Shown piece by piece: positions 33,573-44,150 of a stretch of 64,000 nucleotides of DNA (positions within the stretch are counted from its first letter, which is position 1; each line of letters starts with the position of its first letter). This stretch comes from Bombyx mori (Eukaryota; Arthropoda; Insecta; Lepidoptera; Bombycidae). The translations under genes and the position numbers were made by a program. Location: contig NC_085130.1 in the NCBI RefSeq assembly GCF_030269925.1, positions 7,266,501 through 7,330,500 of the forward strand, in the 5' to 3' direction. The notes under the pieces are model-generated. The model searched no databases. It saw only the letters and a list, made by a program, of their open reading frames with translations, and was not told where the DNA came from.

Positions 33573-34220
33573 TACAGTAATGCTACTAAAATATCACGTA
33601 AAACCTATTTTAATGTATACGTGATTTCAACCACGCTTAGTATAGAAACTGTATACATGGAACCAAAAAATAACAAGTTTTTTAGAAAATACAGTAATTC
33701 ATGCTGTACAATAGATTAGAAGGCTGTCAGAAATATTTATTCGAAGTTAACGGAAATATTGAAATGTACTTGATTAAACCTGGGCGTATACTGTGCGTCC
33801 TGGACAATCTAGTAAGTTTTTCTATCTCTGTCCCACTACGAACTTCTGGTAGTTTGCAGAAAACGTTGCAGTACATTTTATTACGCGGATTGGCTTCCAG
33901 AAAACGTAGACACGCAAAGTCTAAATCTAACGAAGTCAATAGAGGAAGGGTTAAAATGATTGTCACATACGCACGCTACCCAATTCTTCAAGTGTGCAGG
34001 TCCTCAAATTGACAAAAGCAGAACTTAAATTATATTAGAGTTATGTATTAATTCGATCAATACATTTGTATTTGCACGTTACCACGCGACCGCAGTCTGC
34101 AACCTCAAGGGCGAATAGCAGCAGAAATTAATTATGAAATTGTAAACGTTGGTATTTAGTTGAAAATAAAGGTGAAGGTATCCTTATTTGAGGTCGGAAA
34201 TCTGGCGATTTCCTCATGCC
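33573..34220. other. Unassigned intron DNA
   Basis: Contains a 103-codon plus-strand frame (33701-34012) with no recognisable domain, codon bias or splice context. I do not call it a gene. Confidence 0.35.
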
Positions 34221-34558
34221 AAAAAAAAATAAAATATAGTTTAAAAAAACAAAAAAAAAAATACGCTTTTATAGAAAATCCAACTAAAAAATAGAAAATA
34301 AGTTTTAATTAAAAATAGTCTAAGAAAAAATGATTTTATTGTAAAAAAAGCGTGGGGTGCATGGTATCAGTAGTTATTTTTATGAACAGATATGAGTAGA
34401 AGAGTTATTTTGATAATATCCTGAAAAGCACCCCACGCTTTTTTTACAATAAAATAATTTTTTCTTACACTACTTTTAAAATTTATTTTCTATTTTTTAG
34501 TTGGATTTTCTATAAAAGCGTATTTTTTTTGTTTTTTTAAAATATTATTTATTTTTCA
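34221..34558. mobile_element. Large inverted-repeat (foldback) element
   Basis: The arms 34221-34360 and 34428-34558 are reverse complements over roughly 130 bp with few differences. They end at a perfect GTAAAAAAAGCGTGGGGTGC core facing a 67-bp spacer. AT-rich, no ORF; family unknown. Confidence 0.75.
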
Positions 34559-35016
34559 TTTTTTTTGTTGAATTTCAATTTTTTCAATATATATTTTTAA
34601 TTTTTTTTTAAATATTGAATTGTCATCGGTCCTTAATAAGTATACCAAATTTCGAGTTAATCCGACGTTTTGAAGGGGGTCAAAATCATGTTCAAAGATT
34701 CCGTTACATTTTATCATACATACGTCTGAAGCTAATAAAAGCGTATTAAAAAAAAGACTAACAGCATACTGAAGGAAGTGGAGGTTTTGTTGTTGATAGA
34801 AATCCACCTGTAAAACTTTGTAGCACATTCAGACCCCGGTCTCTATTATCGATCCACGCTAAAATGCATGTAACAATGTTAATAATGAAAATACTAATAA
34901 TAAACACGAAAAAATCCCGCAATGTTGAGCGATTTGATACGAGAGTTCATTGCACTCATGACCCGTTTGATCTCATGCAAATCGTTATTTATTATATAGT
35001 TTTACGTTTGTCAGAC
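34559..35016. other. Unassigned intron DNA, possible element flank
   Basis: The part 34620-34750 (acgttttgaagggggtcaaa) may belong to the same element as the inverted repeat, but no second copy exists here to test this. Confidence 0.3.
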
Positions 35017-35264
35017 TTTTTTCTTTCTATTGCTTAGATGGGTAGACGAGCTCACAGCCCACCTGGTGTTAAGTGATTACTGGAGCCCATAGACATGTAT
35101 AACGTAAATGCGCCAGCCACCTTGAGATATAAGTTCTAAGGTCTCAAGTATAGTTACAACGGACGCCCCACTCTTCAAATCGAAACGCATTATTGCATTA
35201 CGGCAGAAATAGGCAGGGTGGTGGTACCTATCCGTGCGGACTTACAAGAGGTCCTATCACGAGT
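35017..35264 (-). repeat. Bm1 SINE, short class
   Basis: TTCTTTCTATTGCTTAGATG to GAGGTCCTATCACGAGTA. The 5' end is at the usual short-class point. Confidence 0.88.
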
Positions 35265-35487
35265 ACCAAACTAAAAAGCTTAATACAGTATTTCGTATAT
35301 TTGGATTTGTTTTTTAAGACAGACAAAAGGAAGCTGTCGTAATAATTCCTCCAAATAAACGGAAATCAATATTTATTTCTCTTTGTAACAACTTTTTGAT
35401 TTGGTTATCAATTAATCCATCCATACAACTTTATGACGTCTAAGTCTCATTTGCATGCATAATTTTATTTCGATTAGATATTTTCAA

Positions 35488-35555
35488 ATGGTTACCGGGG
35501 CCCATGGACATCGACAGAGTAAAAGTCGCCACCCACCTTGAACTACGAGTATGGG
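35488..35555 (-). repeat. Bm1 SINE, small fragment
   Basis: GGTTACCGGGGCCCATGGAC through gccacccaccttgaa. Confidence 0.65.
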
Positions 35556-35700
35556 TTATATCGAGGGGTGAAATACTAATTGGGTTAAGCGACATTTCGC
35601 TTAATACACGATATCTTTGTAATTAAAGGTATGTTTTATTTGGTATTAGCATCAACAGCTCGATGTTTTTAATTGGACTTCAATTAAGTTTCCTCCGTTC
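35556..35700 (-). mobile_element. Dispersed repeat F, partial
   Basis: Reverse-oriented relative to 43495-43723: aattaaaggtatgttttatt, tggtattagcatc and a TTAAGCGA/TCGCTTAA hairpin. Truncated where repeat E begins. Confidence 0.6.
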
Positions 35701-35830
35701 CTCAGCTTTCTAATAAAAAAAGAATCATCAAAATCGATTCATCCAGTCAAAAGTTATGAGGTAACAAACATAAAAAAAACAAAACATAGTCGAATTGAGA
35801 ACCCTCCTTTTTTGAAATCGGTTCAAAAAC
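35701..35830. mobile_element. Dispersed repeat E, partial
   Basis: Contains gaatcatcaaaatcgattca, gtcgaattgagaaccctcc and TTTTTTGAAATCGGTT, matching the right end of 32722-33072. Confidence 0.6.
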
Positions 35831-36721
35831 ATTTCCATAAACCTAAAATTAGCTTGACGAGTTTTAATCACATAAATAACTTTGTTTTTTTTTTCACCTA
35901 AGTTATGACTTCGAAATTCAAAGATTCATATTATTATATTACTCAGTTGTTGTAAGCAACGACTATGTATTGTTTGAACGCCACAATATGTCCACAGATA
36001 AACATTAAAAATAGACAGTCGATAATCCGTAACACATTGTATAGGGTGAGTGAGTCGTTATCAGTGCGTCGCATACGGGTAGGTAGGCCTGCTTTTGAGT
36101 TAGGGTTACCAACTTTAGCAAAAAAAATAATCGGTTGTCTGTAAAGTCGGTTTACTGACGGTAGTTGAACGTGACAACGTCATAAGAAAATACTGATGGA
36201 ATAGTTTCATTTTGAAAAGGAAATTTTAATTTTATTTGTTTGATAGAGATATTTTTTATGAATATAGAGAAGGAGGTAAACGGAAATCACTATTGAATTG
36301 ATCAAGTTACATTTATTTGTACGCATAAATACAATTATGTAATTATTATTTTTTACATTATACATAGTTTTTTTACAAGTATGAATGTGCTTTGAATTGT
36401 ATTATTGTATAGCAGCTGTCCACGCGGATGCATAGCTCACTCAAATAGGAGAGAGACATGTCGAACGCTGCCGAACGCGGAGGCCGATTGTGTCTCTTTG
36501 TCGCTCGTTGCGCGCTCTCGCTTGCTCTTCAAGCCTTAAATGGAACATCTTAGAACGAGGTAACGCCACATGAGTCATGTTTTTTCGTGCGTGCAGCCGA
36601 CTCCATCGAATTATAAGACATTGTCACGTCAAAAAAAAAAGAATTTTACGAACATTTAAAAAATCTATTTCGAATGATTTAGAATTTTTTTTAAGAAATA
36701 ACTATTTATATAGTGTACTAC
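35831..36721. other. Unassigned intron DNA
   Basis: No gene or repeat recognised. A short CG-richer patch at about 36420-36540 has no ORF. Confidence 0.35.
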
Positions 36722-36870
36722 AGACGACTTCACGGCTCGTTCGATATTAAACTGTTTACCTCAAAGATATCAATCATAGCGTTAGTCATGCTATAAACCT
36801 TGAGATACAAGGACTAATTCTCAGTTATCTAACGCATGCCTCCGCCCTTCAAACACGCACACGTGCTTAA
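36722..36870 (-). repeat. Bm1 SINE, very old fragment
   Basis: accttgagatacaag, ctcagttat and cgcccttcaaac blocks align in order with Bm1 minus strand at clearly lower identity. Confidence 0.45.
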
Positions 36871-37449
36871 ATAGCTACGTAGTATGTCGACAGTACATAA
36901 GCTTATTTAACCCTAATACAAAAAAATTATATCGATTTTTAGCATCCTTGAAACATTTTTTCTTTATCCTTTTTACGTACTGGCAACTCAAGTGTCAACG
37001 CACTACGCCCTCTTTGGCTGTGTGATGTAAAAAAAAAAAAAAGACAATGCCCGTCATATGAAACAGGAAGGATCGTAACCGATATATCGCTCTTGTCCGA
37101 TGGGAATATTTAATATTAGGATTTATTAGTTTAAAAAAAAAAGAAAAAAAAAACAGAACGATTTAACGAATGCCTTTAAAAGTATTTCTAGTATTACAGA
37201 TTAATTAAAAAAAACACTAGAAACATAAGCGTGAACTCTTCAAAAATGCATTTTTTTTGTTCAGATTTAAAAAAAGAATGTTCTCATAAACGATTTCATG
37301 TTTATAATTTATCTGTCAATACTAAGATAATACATAAATTGAGATTGTTTAAGCATTATATTCAAGTCGCTTCACCTATGACCGAGTGGTCGTGATGGTT
37401 ATGCGTAGATTATAAAAATCAAACACGTAAAATGCTGGCATCAAAGTTT

Positions 37450-37771
37450 GTTTTTTTATGATTGAGGCATTACTGGTGGCCCGGAGGCCTTTTCAGTTTT
37501 ACAAGGACAGGTGAAGGTGAGCAAGGGTTCAGTCAGGAGAGGTGGGATTTGCTAACAGCTACCCGAGCGCCTCCAAAGGAGACCTAACTCAAGAGTAGCT
37601 GCTTCGCGAAAGAATCTACTATCGCATTGAAATCGCGACCGAAGATCTGGCGAGAAACTCAGCGGCCTGATGCTTAGGTTAGGTTGCACGTCGAACTCTT
37701 TGTCGAGTTCGAAGAGTACGGTTACTGGGGTCCCTAACCCTGCTCCTAGTGTTAGAGCTAAATGCGTCTGG
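37450..37771 (-). repeat. Tail B, long copy
   Basis: Poly-T, GATTGAGGCATTACTGGTGG, all tail-B blocks and ~110 bp beyond the hairpin core. One hairpin arm is damaged by a deletion (gcgaccgaagatctgg). Confidence 0.8.
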
Positions 37772-38039
37772 TACCAAACTGTTTAAGCTCTTAAAGTTTT
37801 AATAAGAGTCGCATAAGCCGCCACGAAGTTGTAACATCGATATTGGCACATCCGTTCGCTCGCGTGTTTCGCTTGCACGCAACGTCCCGCGTTCGACACC
37901 TGTGCATGCACGTGGCGGCCATTTTGTCTTGACCTACCGCAATTCGCAACGTTGGGGGAGGGGAGGGGGTACCCTTGCCACGAGGTTATACTCGAATTAC
38001 ATCATGCTCGCTGAAGTCTTGTTGGTTGATTAATTATAA
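37772..38039. other. Unassigned intron DNA, GC-richer
   Basis: About 37850-37990 is CpG-richer than its surroundings and has a GGGGGAGGGGAGGGGG run (37955-37970), a possible G-quadruplex-forming tract. No ORF. Confidence 0.35.
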
Positions 38040-38494
38040 TCTATAGATATAAATAAAATTGGAGTGTCTGTAATATTGAAATAACCGCATTATACTACAT
38101 GTATATGAATACATATACGGTACATACACCAAAATAATTTTTTTTACAATTTTTGTCTGTCTGTTTGTTCCGGTTAATCTCTGGAACGGCGGGACCGATT
38201 TTGACGGAACTTTCACTGATAGGTAGCTGATGATGTACGGAGTAACTTATGCTACTTGTTTTAGACTAGCTTCGCCCCGCGGCGTCACCCGCGGTATGAC
38301 AATAACCGTGGGTAACATGGCAGGACTCTGCTTTTTTTTTCTTGCCCTTGTAGGCAGACAAGCAAACGGCCCACCTGGTGATGAGTGGTTACCGTCGCCC
38401 ATGGTCTTCAGCAATGCCAGGGGCAGATGGCAGAATGGCTATCACCAATAATAATATTTAATGTTTCCGAAGCGAAGCGAGGGCGGGTCGCTAG
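38040..38494 (+). mobile_element. Composite Helitron with nested elements
   Basis: TCTATAGATATAAATAAAAT at the left and the Helitron-B-type CGAAGCGAGGGCGGGTCGCTAG at the right are flanked by A and T. Inside, ACTAGCTTCGCCCCGC (about 38267) looks like a second Helitron terminus in reverse, and a tail C copy follows. Confidence 0.55.
38331..38427 (-). repeat. Tail C inside Helitron
   Basis: Poly-T, TTGCCCTTGTAGGCAGAC to CAGCAATGCCAGGGGCAG. The last ~15 bp of the tail are altered. Confidence 0.8.
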
Positions 38495-38829
38495 TTATTA
38501 ATAAACATTCTTACTTATCAAAAACATCCAATGTCAAATTATGATTTAATCTTAAAATTATGGTCACATTCAGATTCAAGTATAATTTAATACGTCACAA
38601 ATAAGACTGTATCTTCGTATTTAAGAGTGTAATAAATACCCTACAATTAATCTAAAAGTCTAGTAGGTATGTAAGGATATTTTTCTACTTGTATTGAAAA
38701 TCATAAATATTAATATTTTCTATTGATTTGCCTTGAACTTGGGGATCGAGGTGATGGAATCTTTGAATTTTAAATGCATGATTTCAGTTGCAAATTTCGT
38801 GTATTTATACCGATGACAGTTCAATATGT

Positions 38830-39105
38830 GAGTCGTCTATTATCAAAGGTGGCAATCTGTGCATTTGGACAAAAAAATGTTATTGATATGTCAATACAGA
38901 TTTATTTGAATATGATCGTCTCCTTCAAAGAATACGGCTCTAAACCTGCATTAAATAAAGGTTAATAGTTAACCTGCTATTTATCTAAGATGTCGTTCCG
39001 AAGAGTTTTGTGACTGCCAATGGAATACAAAGTCAATAATTCGTTTTTCTGATTTACCAATAATTGTCCAAAAGTCACATTGCCGGCTTTGATAATAGTC
39101 GACTT
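38830..39105 (-). mobile_element. 276-bp TIR element (MITE), copy 2
   Basis: Exactly 276 bp between 4-bp duplications ATGT (38826-38829, 39106-39109). Near-identical to copies 1 and 3. The conserved frame (AGNVTFGQLLVNQKNELL ...) is open in this copy. Confidence 0.85.
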
Positions 39106-39238
39106 ATGTAACCGTTTAGCCGATCTGATGGTTAAACAGAAGGGCAGATAATGCAACACTTTTTTTTTGTGCCTATCTGCGATCAGCCCTGAACTATGAT
39201 ATATGCGTTGCGTGTGCCATCGCGTCGAAGAGGCTCCT

Positions 39239-39486
39239 TTTTTTTTATTGCTTAGATGGATGGACGAGCTCACAGCCCACCTGGTGTTAAGTGGTTACTG
39301 GAGCCGATAGACATCTACAACGTAAATGCGCCACCCACCTCGAGATATAAGTTCTAAGGTCTCAGTATAGTTACAACGGCTACCCCACCCTTCGAACCGA
39401 AACGCATTACTGCTTCACGGCGGAAATAGGCCGGGTGGTGGTACCTACCCGTGCGGACTCCCAAGAGGTCCTACCACCAGTGACAA
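39239..39486 (-). repeat. Bm1 SINE, short class with target duplication
   Basis: Poly-T start. The sense strand begins TTGTCACTGGTGGTAGG. The 8-bp AGGCTCCT lies on both sides (39231-39238, 39487-39494), so this short form inserted as such. Confidence 0.9.
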
Positions 39487-39597
39487 AGGCTCCTCACCAG
39501 GAGACTCTTTATTAAGAGAATGCAACACTTAATAATAATCAAGTGTTCGGGAGCAAAATGCCAGTGAAAAATAAGCGTTGACCACGCCATTAGCAGT

Positions 39598-39905
39598 GTC
39601 AATCATCATCATCATCATTCTTTCCTATTACCCTCTGTTGGGGTTTAGGGCTCGAATCAAATTTTTCCATTTACATCGGTTTTGGGCAGTCTGTTCTAGC
39701 TCCTCCCACGTCATGCCCAAGACCCCTAGCTCCTGCTCCACCAAGCGACGCTAAGTTGTTCTGGGGCGGCCTCTCTTCCTCTTGCCAGACACTTTCTAGG
39801 TCAGTGCTCTCTTTGATAGGTGGGTATCGGGCTTTCTCAAAATGTGACCAATCCAATGCCACTTCCGCATAAGGATCTCCTTCTCCATTGGTGTCTGCTT
39901 AGTGA
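39598..39905 (-). mobile_element. LINE polymerase C-terminal fragment
   Basis: The minus strand contains RGRPRTT, LVEQELGVLGMTWEELEQTA and NRCKWKNLI, the conserved G(R/K)PR.TW...A..R..W arrangement of RTE-like LINE C-termini, ending in (ATG)n. Related to 18452-18575. Confidence 0.65.
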
Positions 39906-40489
39906 TTTAGTGTCAATACCGTGGTATAATAGAAACGACGTTCCGTGACTTACAGTGTTGCGATAACTACGGCAAGAACTGTCTTTCTTTTAAGTAGTTA
40001 TATAATTTTTTTATTTTTTGGTGATAATGCACTGTCGATTGCACCTATAATTGAGGTGACATTTGCTATCTACTTTTGTCAGTTTGTAAATTTTTTGTAT
40101 TCATGATCATTTTAATAAATAAATAAGTAAACACGTAATTAGCTGATACCTTTCCGCGAACGATTAAAGAATATTGAATCCGCTATCTTGTACACGTATT
40201 ATGAGCTTTATTGCTGACGCATAGTGTTCGTTTTGGTTTGACGGATAGTTAAGCCGTTACGACAGCACCACGAGGACTTTGCCCTCATATCTGAACTCAG
40301 ATTGGCATTTCTGATATTCTAATTTCAGCTTTAAATGTATCGCGATAGTAGTTAATATCGATGAAACGTACTGGCCAGATGAATCCTGCTCTGAGTCACG
40401 GATTTTGATTTTCACAACAACAAAAAAAGCGATCTCTTTAGACAAACGACATCAGCCCTCAATAATAAATAATAATAAATAAATAAATA
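39906..40489. other. Unassigned intron DNA
   Basis: No gene or repeat recognised. Confidence 0.35.
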
Positions 40490-40640
40490 TTTACTAACAA
40501 TCACGCCACGTTAACTGGTCCCGTGGTAAGTTCGTAAAGAACTTGTGTTACAGGTACCAGATAACGGAAATAAATGTAAGATTTTTATTATACACATACA
40601 TATATTTAAAATACATCCATAACCCTGGAAAAGACATTTT
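40490..40640 (-). repeat. tRNA-related SINE fragment (third type)
   Basis: aatcacgcca, ttaactggtcccgtggtaag and ggtaccagataacgg resemble the 3' part of another lepidopteran SINE distantly similar to 21005-21219. Single copy here, so assignment is tentative. Confidence 0.4.
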
Positions 40641-40661
40641 ATATTTATCATACAAATATCC

Positions 40662-41115
40662 TTTTTTTTTTTTTTTTTTTTTTTTTATTGCTTAGATGGG
40701 TGGACGAGCTCACAGCCCACCTGGTGTTAAGTGGTTACTGGAGCCCATAGACATCTACAACGTAAATGCGCCACCCACCTTGAGATATAAGTTCTAAGGT
40801 CTCAGTATAGTTACAACGGCTACCCCACCCTTCAAACCGAAACGCATTACTGCTTCACGGCAGAAATAGGCAGGGCGGTGGTACCTACCCGTGCGGACTC
40901 ACAATAGGTCCTACCACCAGTGATTACGCAAATTATAATTTTGCGGGTTTGATTTTTATTACACGATGTTATTCCTTCACCGTGGAAGTCAATCGTGAAC
41001 ATTTGTTAAGTACGTATTTCATTAGAAAAATTGGTACCCGCCTGCGGGATTCGAACACCGGTGCATCGCAACAACGAATGCACCGGACGTCTTATCCTTT
41101 AGGCCACGACGACTT
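40662..41115 (-). repeat. Bm1 SINE, full length
   Basis: 454 bp including a 24-nt poly-T (poly-A in sense). The complete head has A-box TGGCCTAAAGG and B-box TGTTCGAATCC. A tRNA-like sequence begins 2 bp beyond its 5' end. Confidence 0.92.
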
Positions 41116-41116
41116 A

Positions 41117-41198
41117 AAATCCTCCCTTGGCGGGATTCGAACCCGCGACCCCCTTGTGTAGTGACCATGTCACTTACCACTACACCAGACGGCCGTTA
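41117..41198 (-). other. tRNA-derived sequence (pseudo-tRNA or SINE head)
   Basis: The minus strand has a perfect A-box (TGGTGTAGTGG, 41177-41187) and perfect B-box (GGTTCGAATCC, 41133-41143), and a T-arm GCGGG/CCCGC with a 7-nt loop. The 7-nt acceptor arms (GGCCGTC and CAAGGGA) do not pair, and no canonical anticodon arm forms, so it is not a functional tRNA gene. Confidence 0.6.
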
Positions 41199-41351
41199 TA
41201 GTATCTATGTGGCGATTATCGGTCACTGTTCAAGTGCAGTAGTGTGCGAGATCGTAGTGTTTTTGTTTCATTCGACATAGATAATGATTAACCGAAGGTG
41301 AGATTAGCTAGATTGTCTTTTACCAAAAAAAAACGATTTGCAATCTTTATT

Positions 41352-41658
41352 ATACGATTGACTTTCACGGTGTAATGAAAATCAAACCTGCAAAATTTAT
41401 AATTTGCTTAATTACTGGTGGTTGGACCTCTTGCGAGTCCGCACGGGTAGGTACCACCGCCCTGCCTATTTCAGCCGTAAAGCAGTAATGCGTTTTGGTT
41501 TAAAAGGGGGGCAGCCGTTGTAACTATACTGAGACCTTAGAACTTATATCTCAAGGTGGGTGGCGGCGTTTACGTTGTAGATGTCTACGGGCTCCAGTAA
41601 CCACTTAACACCGGGTGGGCTGTGAGCTCGTCCACCCATCTAAACAATAAATAAAAAA
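41352..41658 (+). repeat. Bm1 SINE, truncated within the head
   Basis: Starts at ACGATTGACTTTCACGG, between the full-length and short-class starts, and runs to AATAAATAAAAAA. Confidence 0.9.
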
Positions 41659-41756
41659 GCCAGTCAACAAAAATCACTAACAAATCCTAAATGAGTGAAA
41701 GAACAGCAAAGATTATCGTGATGACCATTCAAATGGACTGTGGGTTTGGTCTAAGC

Positions 41757-42014
41757 CAGCCTTTCTCAAAGTGGGCGATAACGCCCCCTTGTGGGCGCTG
41801 CAGGCTTAAAGGGGGGCGGTAAGAGACCCAGAAAAAATAAATGGTGGCGTTGCGTAGAAGCTTGGGAGGCAATTTGTAATTTCATCTAGGACAACTCTTA
41901 GACACCGACTGAGCTCTCGCTATAGTGGTTTTAAGTAGGTGAATAAATGGGGGCGCTAAAAAAAGAATTTATTCTCAAAGTGGGCAGTAGACAAAATAAG
42001 TTTGGGAACCCCTG
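41757..42014. mobile_element. hAT-type non-autonomous element
   Basis: 258 bp with CAG...CTG termini (CAGCCTTTCTCAAAGTGGG left; TTTGGGAACCCCTG right) and a perfect 8-bp target duplication GTCTAAGC (41749-41756, 42015-42022), the hAT hallmark. No transposase ORF. Confidence 0.85.
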
Positions 42015-42330
42015 GTCTAAGCTAAGTAAAGAGAGAATTATTTAATGCATGCACCGCCGGCTCCAGTATGTGGTTCTCGGTTAGCCAGGTGGCATATTTT
42101 TTTGTGTGCCGCCGGGCAGATGGCGTGCAGAGGGCGTTTACCTTATAGATACGTGTTTTTAAAAGGGAATCGGGAATCGTTCCCTATTAATATTTATTAG
42201 GTACGCCGCGAATAAGATTCTAATAATGATTAAATTAATCTTTGCGTTATTAAAATGCACTGGTTTTGGAGACCATGATTCTAGTGGGAAGCAATCGTGC
42301 GTTACTGTTTGTTTTGGGTAGCGGATTTTT

Positions 42331-42600
42331 TACTGGTGGTTGGACTTCTTGTTTACTGTGAGTAGGACCTCTTGTGAATCCGCGCAGGTGGGTACCACTG
42401 CCCTGCCTATTTCTGCCGTGAAGTAGTTACGCGTTTCAGTTTGAAGGGTGAGTCAGCCGTTGTAACTATACCGAGATCTTAGAACATAATAATCTCAAGG
42501 TGGGTGGCGCATTTAATTTGTAGATGTCTATGGGCTTCAGTAACCAGTTAGCAACCAAGTTGGTTGTGAGCTCGTCCACCCATCTAAGCAATAAAAAAAA
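42331..42600 (+). repeat. Bm1 SINE, short class with 5' duplication
   Basis: Begins TACTGGTGGTTGGACTTCTT, then repeats a variant (TTACTGTGAGTAGGACCTCT) before continuing normally to the poly-A at 42590-42600. Confidence 0.85.
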
Positions 42601-43106
42601 AGAAAAGAGCTACGGCTGCGCTCCGTATTTTGTTTTTCAAGAGAATGTCCCGAAAACTTTAACAATGCGACAGTTTTTACGTTGAAACCGATATAATCTG
42701 TTGTACAGCTATAAATATATATAAAACACGTATGATTGTTTGCAGCGCAGACTTTATATATACAGAGAAACATTGCCTATTGTCCGATGACGAAACATAT
42801 TTGTGTAAGAGTTCAATGGTCCAATGCTCATAGGTTTATTTGCATATTGTGTTACTCGCATGGTGACTTCTACGATCGTTATCAATCAATTTAATTATTG
42901 CTTGAGGATGAAAGAAAAAAAAAAGTCTTTATTGTATTGTTTTCGCGATCATTGCGAGTCATATAGATTCAATGGCGACTCTATTTCGGGGCCTTAAGAG
43001 TGATTTTACAAGACTATGTTTGTTGGTTGAAAATGACAGCCACTTTACGATAACATGCATGATCATGAGTACGTAAATGAGTCTTAGATTAATGTTTAGT
43101 ATTGGT
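42601..43106. other. Unassigned intron DNA
   Basis: No gene or repeat recognised. Confidence 0.35.
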
Positions 43107-43230
43107 AGGTGCACTCACAAGAGGTCCTACAAGGCGGGTGGCGCATTTACGTTGTGGTAGATGTCTATGCGCTCCGGTAACCACTTAACACCAGGTAGGC
43201 TGTGAGCTAGTCCACGCGAGCAAGCAATAA
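43107..43230 (+). repeat. Bm1 SINE with inverted 5' segment
   Basis: GTGCACTCACAAGAGGTCCTAC (43109-43130) is Bm1 in minus orientation. It joins directly to AAGGCGGGTGGCGCATTTAC, Bm1 in plus orientation, with a poly-A end. Confidence 0.75.
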
Positions 43231-43494
43231 AAAAAAATACTATGAAATGCTGAGACGTCAATAATAATGGTTTCTTTATAAGCAGGTAACTAGTGAAACT
43301 CGATTACATTCTATTCTGACAATAGGCGAATGTCGGAAAAACATTGATTTCTTGACCGCGCGTCTGTCACCTATCGTACATTGATGGCAATTTGACGGAA
43401 ACCTTCCCTGGAGTTTGAACAACAACTATTAAGCTTTATTATAACCGGAGGAACGACTTACCAACGAATCGAGAACCACAAACTAATCAACATT

Positions 43495-43723
43495 ATATCG
43501 AGGGCTATTTGGCTTAAGCGATATTTTTTTGTAACTACAGGAGAACCATTTAAAATTTGGAAAAAATGTCATAACAAAAAAACTTGTTCAGTTATTTGAA
43601 TGGGGTAACCTTAATTGAAGTTCAATTAAAAACATCAATTTTTTTATGCTAATACCAAATAAAACGCACCTTTAATTACAAAGATAACTGTTGCTTAATC
43701 TAAATAGTCTCACTCTTCGATAT
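43495..43723 (+). mobile_element. Dispersed repeat F, most complete copy
   Basis: Ends ATATCGAG...CTATTTGG and CTAAATAG...TTCGATAT form imperfect inverted repeats. Internal blocks ttatttgaatggggtaa and accaaataaaacgcaccttt recur at 60546 and, inverted, at 35556. No ORF. Confidence 0.6.
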
Positions 43724-43849
43724 TATTATAGGCTATTAAAAAAAATTGTATCTCCTTAAAATCTTAGATATCTGTATAGAGTGAGAGCTACGTTGCTTTA
43801 TCCAAATTGTTACTAAATTTCAATAGTATATTATTGTGAATTATTACTT

Positions 43850-44150
43850 ATTTATATTTATTTAAAATCTTATTAATTAGACAATATTTTTTATCAAAGA
43901 TATTAAAAATATAATTTTCTTAAAATACTATATAAAATAACCGCTGATGGTCTACGACACAAGCCACCAGTAGCTAGGGACTCCAGAGTGAGAAACCTCC
44001 TCACAATGCGCTTAGTATCGAGGGTAACTGCCTACTGTATTAGGCCTCTAACCCAGCTGGATAACAAAAGTTTCTTAAGATGTTGATCGAAACAATTTGC
44101 TATCAAACCGTGTACCGATACCCCTATTGGAACAATGATGGTTCAATCAT
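43850..44150 (-). mobile_element. Degenerate LINE fragment (repeat D), copy 2
   Basis: Parallel to 17715-18070 (acgacacaagccaccagt, agtgagaaacctcctcacaa, cccagctggataac blocks). Multiple stops. Confidence 0.5.

Noticed and set aside
33701..34012. 103-codon open frame on the plus strand, with an overlapping minus-strand frame
   Set aside because: No recognisable domain, no splice or promoter context, and composition like the surrounding intron; likely chance.
37912..37925. YY1/PHO-like GCGGCCATTTTG site
   Set aside because: A single short motif in intron DNA with no supporting cluster; not enough for a regulatory call.
41117..41198. Functional tRNA gene
   Set aside because: Promoter boxes and T-arm are perfect, but the acceptor arms do not pair and there is no canonical anticodon loop.
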